Source: Nitrospira sp.
Lineage (GTDB): Bacteria; Nitrospirota; Nitrospiria; Nitrospirales; Nitrospiraceae
Direction: 5' to 3'
Assembly (NCBI GenBank): GCA_024331125.1
Contig: JANDJI010000003.1
Span: 310,001 to 374,000, forward strand
Length of the DNA stretch: 64,000 nucleotides
Shown: piece by piece, positions 1 through 7,937 of the stretch
Numbering within the stretch: position 1 is the first letter of the stretch
Layout of the letters: each line of letters starts with the position of its first letter
Position numbers and translations under genes: made by a program
Notes under the pieces: model-generated
The model's database searches: none
What the model saw: the letters and a program-made list of their open reading frames with translations, nothing else
Told to the model about the DNA's origin: nothing

Positions 1-2
1 CG

Positions 3-920
3 AGCTCCCCGGCAGCGATCTGGGGCGACGTCTTGCCTGTGATGCTGGCGGCGGACTACCGACTCATCAATCTCGAGTGTGTCATCAGCGCCCGAGGGCG
101 GCCCTGGCGCCCGGTGACGAAAGCGTTTCATTTTCGGGCTCACCCTCGTGCGATCGAGTTCCTCCAAGCCGCCACGATTGACTGTGTCGCCCTCGCGAAT
201 AACCATGTTCTGGATTACGGCGCCGAGGCGATGCTGGATTGCCTGACGTTGTTGGACCGGTCGGGGATCGGCCGGTGCGGAGCCGGTTCGAATCTGAACG
301 AAGCGTCGGCTCCGGCATGGCTTCGCTCGTCGCAAGGCCGGTTGGCCGTTGTTGCCGTGACGGACAATGAACCGGACTGGGAGGCTGGTCCTGAGACACC
401 AGGTGTCTACTTTATTGCCTACGACCACCAGGGTCTGCGTGACCCTCATCGGTCTCGTCTGACCCAGGTGCTCGCACAGGTCCGCCGGCAAGCCGACTTT
501 GTGATCGTGAGCGCCCACGTCGGAGCGAACTGGGGTGCGCCGTCTGCGGCGATGCGGCGACTGGCGCAAGAGATCATCTTGCTCGGGGCCGACTGCTATT
601 GGGGGCATTCCAACCATACACCGCAAGGGATCGAGTTGTTCGATGGGCGGGTGATTCTTTATTCGACCGGAGACTTTATCGACGACTATGCGGTAGATCC
701 CGAGGAACGCAACGACCTGTCGTTTCTATTCACGGTCGATGTCGAACAGAGCCGGGCTACACAGGTTCGACTGTACCCGGTTCAGATCGAGAATTTCCGC
801 GTCCGGCTCGCACGGGGAGAGGAAGCGGCGCTCGTGAGCGGCCGCATGCGAACGAAGTGCGCCGTGTTCGGTACCGTGGTTGAGTTTCAGAATAACGTCG
901 GGACGGTCATGATCGGCTGA
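3..920 (+). CDS. CapA family protein, 5'-truncated by window edge
   Basis: C-terminal ~305 residues of a CapA/PgsA-type protein, a family with a calcineurin-like metallophosphatase fold linked to poly-gamma-glutamate or capsule functions. The frame is already open at base 3 and reads SSPAAIWGDV into the family-typical segment RLINLECVIS, so the TTG at 33 is not the true start and the gene begins outside the window. Visible family motifs are LANNHVLDYG, the SAHVGANWG strand and GHSNHTPQGIE, which supply the Asn/His metal-site residues. It is followed by ~150 bp and then the carbonic anhydrase gene on the same strand. Substrate cannot be stated; many bacteria carry CapA homologues without a capsule. 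Confidence 0.8.
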   Translation, partial: SSPAAIWGDVLPVMLAADYRLINLECVISARGRPWRPVTKAFHFRAHPRAIEFLQAATIDCVALANNHVLDYGAEAMLDCLTLLDRSGIGRCGAGSNLNEASAPAWLRSSQGRLAVVAVTDNEPDWEAGPETPGVYFIAYDHQGLRDPHRSRLTQVLAQVRRQADFVIVSAHVGANWGAPSAAMRRLAQEIILLGADCYWGHSNHTPQGIELFDGRVILYSTGDFIDDYAVDPEERNDLSFLFTVDVEQSRATQVRLYPVQIENFRVRLARGEEAALVSGRMRTKCAVFGTVVEFQNNVGTVMIG

Positions 921-1072
921 CAGACTGGACGACTGAGAAAAAGAGAACAAGAGAGGGCGTTTTGAGTCGAGGTCCATTCGGTCTTCTGAGGCAACTCCTG
1001 GCCGTCATTCACGGATGCTTACATAGACGCGTAGCCCTTGATTCGAGAAGCCACTGCCGCTAGCATGGCCGC

Positions 1073-1609
1073 ATGGTTCGGGCGTTTCAGGGCGTCTTGC
1101 CAAAAATTCCCCAGTCCTGCTTCATCGAAGAGACGGCCGTCGTGATCGGCGATGTGGTGATGGGCGAGGAGTGCAGTGTCTGGTTTCATGCTGTCATCCG
1201 CGGCGACGTGCACTACATCCGCATTGGCGATCGGACCAATGTGCAGGACCTCTCCATGCTCCACGTGACCCACGACACCCACCCGCTCGTGATCGGGAGC
1301 GAGGTCACCATCGGCCACCATGTGGTGCTCCACGGCTGCACGATTCAAGACCGTGTGTTGGTCGGCATGGGCGCGATCGTGATGGATGGAGCGGTAATCG
1401 GCGAAGGGTCAATTGTTGGGGCTGGGGCCCTCGTGACGGAGGGAACGATCGTACCGCCCAAGAGTTTGATTCTCGGCTCACCGGCCAAGGTGAAACGGCC
1501 GGTGACCGACAACGAGCTGGCCTGGATCAAGGAATCAGCCGACAACTATGTGCGCTACGCCCGCACCTATATGAACCCTCCGTCAAGGCCGACCGGGTTT
1601 GTGGTGTAG
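1073..1609 (+). CDS. Gamma-class carbonic anhydrase family protein
   Basis: A 178-residue left-handed beta-helix protein of the gamma carbonic anhydrase/YrdA/CaiE group, of normal length. Hexapeptide-repeat turns run through most of the chain (VVIGDVVMGEE, YIRIGDRTN, LVIGSEVTIGHH, AIVMDGAVIGEGSIVGAG). The three zinc-ligand histidines of the family are available in LHVTHDTHP and IGHHVVLHG. It would interconvert CO2 and bicarbonate in the cytoplasm, although many family members have no proven activity. The start is the ATG of MVRAFQG; no strong ribosome site is obvious. The last 63 bp (C-terminal residues YVRYARTY...GFVV) recur 5.4 kb downstream, so this gene's 3' end marks one edge of an accessory segment. 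Confidence 0.88.
   Translation: MVRAFQGVLPKIPQSCFIEETAVVIGDVVMGEECSVWFHAVIRGDVHYIRIGDRTNVQDLSMLHVTHDTHPLVIGSEVTIGHHVVLHGCTIQDRVLVGMGAIVMDGAVIGEGSIVGAGALVTEGTIVPPKSLILGSPAKVKRPVTDNELAWIKESADNYVRYARTYMNPPSRPTGFVV
1547..1609 (+). repeat. Direct repeat copy 1 (3' end of carbonic anhydrase gene)
   Basis: 63 bp covering the last 20 codons and the stop codon of the carbonic anhydrase gene. The second copy at 6959-7021 differs at only three positions. Sequence similarity stops abruptly on both sides. The three differences are one ATG-to-CTG (Met to Leu) change and two synonymous third-position changes, so the second copy looks like a diverged allele of the same gene end. Confidence 0.9.
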
Positions 1610-1730
1610 CCACGGCCGTTCTGAGCGCTTCCTCTGCGGTTGTTGCTGGCTCACACACTAAAATGTCCTTCAGAATATTCTCGCGCCGATGCGCGCTAAA
1701 CATCAGAGCTCCTGCTTTATGGCGCAGTGG

Positions 1731-4700
1731 TCAAGATTCCGTTAAGTTCTCTTCGATCCAGAGATCTGACTCCTGTTCAGCTTGGTCATTCCGCATGCTG
1801 GCAGTATGCCGCTTGCTCCGTTTCACACGCAGACCATCCCGATATGTTTGATACGAGCTGCAACTGAAGCGGGCGTCGCAGTTTCGGCAGTGAATCTCCG
1901 CAAACGTCGGCTCACGACCGCTGCCGGCTCGTGAAGCATCCCCATGGTCTGTCCTTCGTCGTGTCCCGTACGGTTTGTGGAGTTCGTTGGAGGGACGCGG
2001 TTCGAACTTCCCCTCCTCAATGTCATCCACGCACCGGCCGAACTCCTCGATCGTGCGCGTGACGTGTTCATCATCTAACGGCAGTTCGACCACGGGGTCC
2101 CAGGACGCCATTTCGGCATCTATGGCCTTGCGATCGTCTGCGCCCAGCGCCTCACGCAGCTTGGGTGGCAGCCGTGTGGCAATGATGGCTGCCCCACTAA
2201 GACTCTGATTATGCAGTCTTTTCCAGATGTGGGCATAGACGTTGAGCTGGTGCTGGTAGTGCTCGCTCGCAGCACGGACTTCGTGTGCCTCGTGTGTCTT
2301 GAGGTCGTACATCCGGATTTCGTCACCCTGACGCACGATATCCACGACTCCCTCGATGACGTAGGGACGCCCCTTCGGGGTTGTGCGCCCGGGCAGCGCG
2401 AGTTTGACTTCAGTCTCAGTCACCGAGGTCGCGATGGCCTTAAGCTTGCGCCAGTAGAGCAGCGCCTGCTCCAGCGCTTGCTGCTTGGTACCCTCGGCCA
2501 GCACGTGGCTGCCCTCCTGCCGAAGCAGGTCGTAGTTCCGCTCCCAGAAATCGCGGAAACGGTCCTCGACCTCGTCGTTCGTGATGGGCTTTCTCGCTGA
2601 CGGCTTGGCCTTGCGAGTCATGACAACTGCCTCCCGTTCTCAGCCTGCGCCCGAAGCCACTGGTGGAGGTCCTCGATCGTGCGATGGACGAGGCTGCCGA
2701 AGAACATCGTTTGCGCGCGCGTCGGCGCGAAGTCGTACCGCCTGTAAAACAGGTAACGCCGGGGACAGCTACGGTATTCAAGGTAATCGCCGGTGTACGA
2801 GTACACCTTCGGCAACTTCTCCTCCTGCTCCGGTTCCGCGCGGGGGATCTTGTCGAGGTTAAGATTGGCGATGCGTGGGAAATCGTCGTCGAGCAGTGTC
2901 CGGAACGGCTCGCTGAGCTTCGGGCCCTGGCCTTTGTAGTGGCAGAGCACGAGCAGGTTCTTGGGCCGAGAGAGGGCCACGTAGAACATTCGGGCGTTGT
3001 CGAACGTGGCGATCCGGTCGAGCGGCTCGCCCTGACGACCATCGAACAGCGGCCGGATGATCGTTTCGATCGTCGGTTTCCATTTTTTCTTGAACGGGTT
3101 GCCGAGCACGACGACCGGAAACTCGAGCCCCTTCGCCTGATGCACTGTAAGAAACGGGATCCGCCCTTTCGGAAACGGATCCTCGGGGTTCTCGTACTCC
3201 GACTCTCCACGCCGCCAGAGGCCATAAAGGAACGAGTTGAAAAAGGTTCGCACGAACTTGCCACCGTCGAGGAAGTCGGCCGAGAGCACCGCGCCGTACT
3301 GCGCCTGAAAGCGCGCGAGGTGCTTCGAGATCAGGGCGAGTTGCACACGGGCCCCTCGTCGCCCTCCGTCGCCAGATCAAACGCGCGGCGGAAGTGGTCG
3401 AACCCTGTAAGTTCGTAAAAGAGGTCGAGCACGCCCCAATCGAGCGTGGTCACCCGGTTCACGACGTGCGAGACGTTGAGAGGACGTCCCGCCCGATGTC
3501 GAGCCTCGATCAGCTTGGGCAAGCGACGGCGCAAATAGCCTGTCGGTCGTGGGGATAGATCCTTCACTTTGACTATGCGGGCGACAATCGTGTCGGTGAT
3601 TGGCTCTGCGAGATTCTGCTTGCCCACAGCGGCGACGAGGTGTTGGCGATTGGCGATCGCACACTTGATCTGTTCCTGGCGCTTCTTGATGAAATCCGTG
3701 AGCGCCCGTCCTTGCGCACGATCGCGTTCCCACGGTCAAGCGCTTTCTGCACCCAGTCGAAGAATTCCTGCATCCCCGGGCTTGCCTTTTCGCTGGCTGG
3801 GCTCCCGAAGAGCACGAGGAACACACCGAAGACGTCGAGGGCCTCCTCCCCGTCGAGAAATCGGCCCGCGCGAGGTGCGTAAACCTTCAGTCCCTTATTC
3901 TTTAGCGCATTGATCATCGGCTCGACCTTGTCGCTCTTCAGGCTCGGGTAAAGGAATGCGATCTGGTTTGGATCGGCGACCTTGCCCTCATCGATGAGAC
4001 GCCGGACGAGCCCGGCTACCTCGGCACAGACCTCGTCGGGAGCTGCCGGGGCGCTCGCGACGACGGCGGGCGTGTTGTCCTTGCTGTGCGCGACGATCTG
4101 CTTGCTGATCCGGTAGGCACCTTTCTTACCCAGCCCCTTGCTCCAGTCGAAGTGGGGGGACTGGATGAAGTCGGAGTAGAACTTCACGATCGCTCGCCGG
4201 GAGCGGTAGTTCGTCCCGAGGTGGATCGTGCGCGGGGCTTGACCGAGGTGCTCACGGCAGCGGTCCTCGAACTCCACGAAATTCTCCACAGTCGCCCCGC
4301 GAAAACGGTAGAGGGCCTGATCGTCGTCACCGACGACGCAGAGGTTCCGGTGGCCACTCGCTAAGTGGAAGAAGAGCGACTCTTGCACGTGGTTTGTGTC
4401 CTGGTACTCGTCCACGATAGCATGGTGGAAAACCTCACGGGTGCCGTTGTTGGCGCGGCAGTGGTCCAGCGCCGCCTGCTGGAGCAGCGACAGATCAGTG
4501 ACACGAAGATCGCGGTACGCCTGATACATCCGAAGCAGCTTCTGAAGAGTGCCGTCGCACCTCTTGCTGAGAGCTTCCTCGGGGTCGAAGCACTCCTCGC
4601 TGAGGCGGTTGAAGAACGAAATCGCCGCTGCGGCGGCTGCGTGACGCGAATTCGATCGACGCCCGGTGAGGTACTCCGTGATCGTCTCGTTCCCTTCACG

Positions 4701-5161
4701 CTTGAAACCGGCAGCCTCTAGGAGCTCATCCCACTCATCAAGCACCAAGAAGTACTGGTCCAGCTCGTCGATCAGTTTGACGTTCCCCGGTCGCATCCTC
4801 TCGCGCGAGAAGCAGCGATCAGACAGGATGCGCCGACACATCGAGTGGACCGTGCCGATGTACATGCGCGAAAAATGATAGATGCGTTCGGTCAGCTTCG
4901 AGGCCTCGGAGAGATACGCAGTGAGGCCTTGACGAAGCTGCCGCGCAGCTTTTTCAGTGAAGGTGCCGAGGAAGATCTCCTCCGGCTTGACCTCGTGACA
5001 GACGATCAGGTTCACCGTGCGCCAGAGGAGCACGCGCGTTTTACCCGTCCCGGGGCCTGCCGTGATCAATAAGGGACCCTCGGTGTGTAGAATGGCCTCC
5101 CGTTGCTGCGGTTTGGATCAAAGCCCACTTGTTTCCATAAGGTCTCGATCTCTAATGGCAT
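1731..5161 (-). pseudogene. UvrD-like SF1 helicase fused to Fe-S PD-(D/E)XK nuclease, broken by 3-4 frameshifts
   Basis: Reassembled, this encodes about 1,140 residues. Order of motifs: start MPLEIETLWKQVGFDPN at 5161 with AGGAGA upstream; Walker A ITAGPGTGKT; Walker B VDEYQDT; motif III VVGDDDQALYRFRG; VHQAKGLEFPVVVLGNP; motif VI VALSR; then a RecB-like nuclease with SLVHRTIED and the D...DLKT pair (GVVDIVRQ, YDLKT). A Cys in EYRSCPRRYLFYRR and a terminal CRNCDARFSC (C-x2-C-x5-C) match the 4Fe-4S cluster of AddB/Cas4-type nucleases. Continuity needs one extra base near 5110, 3706 and 3340, each beside a short G/C run. A fourth break at the ATGA junction 2618-2621 splits the nuclease domain. 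Fragments between breaks have no other stops. Originally it would unwind and cut DNA; it is probably inactive now. Confidence 0.8.
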
Positions 5162-5206
5162 GACCGCTGTTTCTCCTGTGCGAGCGCTACTTCTGGCCTT
5201 GTTCTT

Positions 5207-5936
5207 TCACCTCCGGTGATACCCGCAGAATCCGTAGTTCCCTGGTTGTGCTGGGTGGCGGCACAGCCGACATTGCCTTACTTCCTCGAATAATTCCGAC
5301 TTGCCATTTCGATGCGGAGGAGTTTCTGTTGAAAACCATTCATGTTCGGCCTTTTCTTCGGGATGCAGGAATAGTCTTGATGCTTCGCGCATTGCCTCCG
5401 CATCCTCAAAGCACTCTTGATCAATGAGGTCACCCACGGCGAGCTTTCGCTCTTCGTCGGTTGGTTCAAAGGTAGGTCGGCCTCTGCGTTTCCGCGCAAC
5501 GAGGTAGATCGCCGTCTCCCGCGTATCGGGCCACCGGCCCGCGCCTCCTGCGGCCACATTGGCACAACAGAGCACACGACGTTGTTCAAGAAACCGGATG
5601 AAGCGCTGGGCTGCCAATTCCCACTTTTCGGTGCGCATCAGTGAGGTATGTGTCCGGAACGCGACCATGGCAATGGTTGACCGCCACCCCTCGAACCAGA
5701 AAAGGCGGTCTCCCCAGCGCTGCTGAAGGCGTGCGGGTTTTGCCGCAGCGCGACCGAGGTAGACCTCTATATTGAGAGAGCTCACAGCCCATGATTTCGG
5801 GCAAGCCGTGGATGGCCCGCATGACAATATCAACTGCCTCGCGCAGGCTTGAGACCCGAGGAGCTTCCGCAAGAAGTTGTGCCAAAGACTCACTTGACAA
5901 CGGGCTCGATTTAGCCAAACGGATAACCCACGCCAT
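5207..5936 (-). pseudogene. Unknown protein with C-terminal zinc knuckle, possible GIY-YIG-like core, one frameshift
   Basis: Start at 5936 (MAWVIRLAKSS) after an AAGGGGA ribosome site. The frame changes within the GA/CT dinucleotide run at 5774-5780: HGLPEIMGC continues in another frame as LNIEVYLGRAAAKPARLQQRWG. Without the break the product would be about 240 residues. The segment IEVYLGR...RLQQRW...TEKWELAAQ has the spacing of a GIY-YIG nuclease core (strand, Arg, later Glu), but this is a weak call. The C-terminus CRLCRHPAQPGNYGFCGYH looks like a small zinc knuckle. It ends about 45 bp before the helicase-nuclease start on the same strand, so the two probably formed one operon. I do not recognise the family with confidence. 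Confidence 0.5.
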
Positions 5937-6208
5937 TCAATGTTCCCCTTAAACCTTTCTTATGGCAGCTACGGAAGGCGACTAGCATAGACTGTAGAAG
6001 GTGCAAGTGAATTCGTTTGTTCACATGCTGCTAAAGTTGATGGCCAAGTTCCCCTGCGGATAAAAGAAGATCGGTTGTCTCTTGGTCTTACTTGAGTGGC
6101 CTTAGGGGTTCTCGTGGCTTGTCTCTTCTCTCACGAATAAAATTAATAAGTTGCGTGTGAGATGAGTGACATCAGGGGCATCAAGCTCGCGAGTTAACAT
6201 TGTCAGCC

Positions 6209-6229
6209 GAGGCCACCATCCGTGGCCTC
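6209..6229. terminator. Hairpin, possible terminator
   Basis: Perfect 8-bp stem GAGGCCAC/GTGGCCTC with a 5-nt loop, followed on the + strand by a pyrimidine-rich TTCCTCC. No long T run, so terminator function is uncertain. Confidence 0.35.
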
Positions 6230-6353
6230 TTCCTCCTGCGTGTGAGAGCATGGCCGCTCTTCTCCACGCTCATCAGCCTTTCCTTCACTGAAAGGGGGGA
6301 AAGCGGCTGTCAGGGGTCAGCAACATAACAGTGCTTCTTTTCTTCTCCCGGTC

Positions 6354-6382
6354 TTGAGGGTGTCGCCACAATTCTGTACACT
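6354..6382 (+). promoter_or_regulatory. Sigma70-like promoter of toxin-antitoxin operon
   Basis: TTGAGG (6354-6359), 17-bp spacer, TACACT (6377-6382), 22 bp before the antitoxin ATG. Such operons are usually autorepressed by the antitoxin-toxin complex; no clear operator palindrome is seen here. Confidence 0.5.
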
Positions 6383-6404
6383 CTAGATCAAAAACGAGGC
6401 GATC

Positions 6405-6671
6405 ATGAGCAAGACAATTTCCCTGAAAGAGGCTCGGAACCGATTCTCCGCAATTGTGGAGAGGGTGGACCGGCTTTCCGAACGATACGTCGTCACGAAA
6501 AACGGCGTGCCCAAGGCCGTCGTCATGAGCGCCGACGAGTTCGAGAGCTGGATGGAGACACTCGAGCTGCTGGCGAACCCGAAGGCGGTCGAGGCTCTCG
6601 ATCAGGGGCTGAAGGAAGCCAAAGCCGGCAAGTTCCATTCCTTCAAAGAAGTCTTTGGTGAGACTCAGTGA
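6405..6671 (+). CDS. Type II antitoxin, Phd/YefM family
   Basis: 88 residues. The N-terminal segment MSKTISLKEARNRFSAIVER and the following VVTKNGVPKAVVMSADEFESW are typical of the Phd/YefM DNA-binding fold. The remaining C-terminal ~35 residues would wrap around and neutralise the toxin. Its stop overlaps the toxin's GTG start by 4 bp (GTGA), giving translational coupling and the usual antitoxin-first order. It acts in the cytoplasm as inhibitor and as autorepressor. Ribosome site CGAGGCG precedes the ATG. It lies at the right end of the putative island, where such pairs often stabilise inserted DNA. Confidence 0.85.
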   Translation: MSKTISLKEARNRFSAIVERVDRLSERYVVTKNGVPKAVVMSADEFESWMETLELLANPKAVEALDQGLKEAKAGKFHSFKEVFGETQ

Positions 6672-6922
6672 GGCAAGTCCGCCTGACTCCCCAGGCATTG
6701 AAGGATCTTGAGGACTTCGACCCACCGACCAAAGACAGAATCAAAGAAACACTCCGTCACCTCGCTCGGAATCCGACCGATGGCAAGCCGCTCAAGGGTC
6801 GGTTCCAGAAAGAGAAGGCCTGGTCCTACCGCGTTTGGCCCTATCGCATCCTCTACCGCCGTGTTGGCTCTGAGTGGTTGGACGTGCTGTCCATCGAACA
6901 CCGCAAAGACGTCTATCGATGA
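6668..6922 (+). CDS. Type II toxin, RelE/ParE superfamily
   Basis: 84 residues starting at the GTG that overlaps the antitoxin stop. Family features are the opening strand RQVRLTPQALKDLEDF, the helix DRIKETLRHLARNP, and the core LKGRFQKEKAWSYRVWPYRILYRR ending in LSIEHRKDVYR. The basic and aromatic residues resemble RelE-type mRNA interferases, which cut mRNA at the ribosome. A ParE-type gyrase poison cannot be excluded from sequence alone. Intact, in contrast to the two broken genes beside it. It ends 37 bp before the second copy of the carbonic anhydrase gene end. Confidence 0.85.
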   Translation: MRQVRLTPQALKDLEDFDPPTKDRIKETLRHLARNPTDGKPLKGRFQKEKAWSYRVWPYRILYRRVGSEWLDVLSIEHRKDVYR

Positions 6923-6958
6923 TAGTGTGTTCAACTCAGCGGACTGAGCCCTTTCGCG

Positions 6959-7021
6959 TATGTGCGCTACGCCCGCACCTATCTGAATCCCCCGTCAAGG
7001 CCGACCGGGTTTGTGGTGTAG
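6959..7021 (+). repeat. Direct repeat copy 2 (orphan carbonic anhydrase 3' end)
   Basis: 63 bp, 60 identical to 1547-1609. Read in the same frame it still gives YVRYARTYLNPPSRPTGFVV and a stop, but no gene body precedes it. The substitutions preserve the protein (one Met/Leu, two silent), which fits a former functional gene end displaced by an insertion. The minus-strand gene at 6995-7744 ends inside it. Confidence 0.9.
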
Positions 7022-7744
7022 GGAGAATTTTTCTTTTCCACGTTCCCCAAAGACCTGAGACAGTCGTATAAAACACACCGGATCACCGACGAGCGCCGTC
7101 GGATAGTACTTCCGCTCCACGTGATACCGAACCCGGTGCCGGTGGCACCAGTCGGCGATCCAGACCACTTCTTCGATCGAGGTGGTGACCAGGGCGGGCA
7201 AGCTCAGCTTGGCCAGGCATCGGTTGACGATTGATAGCGCCGTGCGGCGTTGTCGCTCGAATCGCACGCTGTTGAACGTGATCGGGTTCGCGTTGCCATA
7301 CGACAGGGCTGAGAGGTCAGGAAACCGCTCTGGATCGTTCAATACGCTCACGATCCAGAGATGATCAAACAGCCCCTGCGCTGTTTCGGCGGTCCGCGCG
7401 CGAAAGGTGATCCCGCTGCCCTGACAAGCATGGTTGAGGATGGTCACTTCGGCCCGGCGGAGGTTATAGGGTTCGACTTGCCGGTGCAGCTCCAATGATT
7501 CAGCCATCAGGCAGGGCAACTCAGCGACTCCGGCGCCGACGTAGAGGCTTCGGCCACCAGACGAGAGTTTTCTTACCAGGGCCTCGGCGATGTTCGTCCC
7601 CAACCGGCGACAGGGCTCTCGCTTGGCTCGCCAGAACTCCTCGCCTCCTTCGTAACAATAGACCGGACCAAGCTGGTGGTAATCGAGCCGGTCGAACAGG
7701 CGGCGGATGGCCTTGAGGGTTTGAGTATGAAGCCTGTCTTTCAT
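6995..7744 (-). CDS. Hypothetical protein, possible class I SAM-binding fold
   Basis: 249 residues, family not recognised. LYVGAGVAELPCLMAESLELHRQV resembles the glycine-rich motif I of SAM-dependent methyltransferases (GxGxxxLP), followed by YNLRRAEVTILNHA and a later DHLWIVSVLNDPE that could be motif IV. No signal peptide or membrane segment. The last nine or so codons (HHKPGRP and the stop) are read from the antisense strand of the direct repeat, so the native C-terminus may have been replaced. It stands alone on this strand, with about 190 bp of gene-free DNA before its start. Function is inferred weakly. Confidence 0.55.
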   Translation of the reverse strand: MKDRLHTQTLKAIRRLFDRLDYHQLGPVYCYEGGEEFWRAKREPCRRLGTNIAEALVRKLSSGGRSLYVGAGVAELPCLMAESLELHRQVEPYNLRRAEVTILNHACQGSGITFRARTAETAQGLFDHLWIVSVLNDPERFPDLSALSYGNANPITFNSVRFERQRRTALSIVNRCLAKLSLPALVTTSIEEVVWIADWCHRHRVRYHVERKYYPTALVGDPVCFIRLSQVFGERGKEKFSLHHKPGRP

Positions 7745-7937
7745 GGAGAACCGCAGTGAAGCGTGCAGGCGAACAGGTCATCCGAGCGGTGATAGGAGAT
7801 GGTTGGCCGAGACGTTGTTGTCGAGCTCCTGGCAACGGTGGGCGGCAAATGGTTGACTAACCTGGGATGCCTCGCGCTTATCAATTGCAAGTCACTCTTC
7901 TGACTTCGGAAAACAACAGATTTGAAAGTGACTGACT

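Larger units (their letters stand above)
5937..6404. other. Intergenic 468 bp between broken gene and toxin-antitoxin pair
   Basis: No credible gene seen. AT-richer than its surroundings up to about 6200. It contains one hairpin (6209-6229) and a sigma70-like promoter (6354-6382) feeding the toxin-antitoxin genes. Confidence 0.6.
1610..6958. mobile_element. Putative genomic island between 63-bp gene-end repeats
   Basis: This 5.3-kb stretch is bounded on the left by the intact carbonic anhydrase gene and on the right by a second copy of that gene's 3' end. It contains only accessory material: a frameshifted helicase-nuclease, a frameshifted unknown gene and a toxin-antitoxin pair. The layout is what results when an element integrates at the 3' end of a protein gene and restores it with its own copy. 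No integrase or transposase is visible inside, so the element may be a remnant or may have been mobilised in trans. Calling it an island is inference. Confidence 0.55.

Noticed and set aside
2618..2621. Normal ATGA-coupled gene pair for helicase and nuclease
   Set aside because: The junction splits one nuclease domain: the first Cys and His are upstream and the D...DxK and remaining Cys residues downstream, so a frameshift is more likely, though reinitiation is not excluded.
6959..7021. A second carbonic anhydrase gene
   Set aside because: Only the last 63 bp are present; the sequence before it shows no similarity to the gene body.
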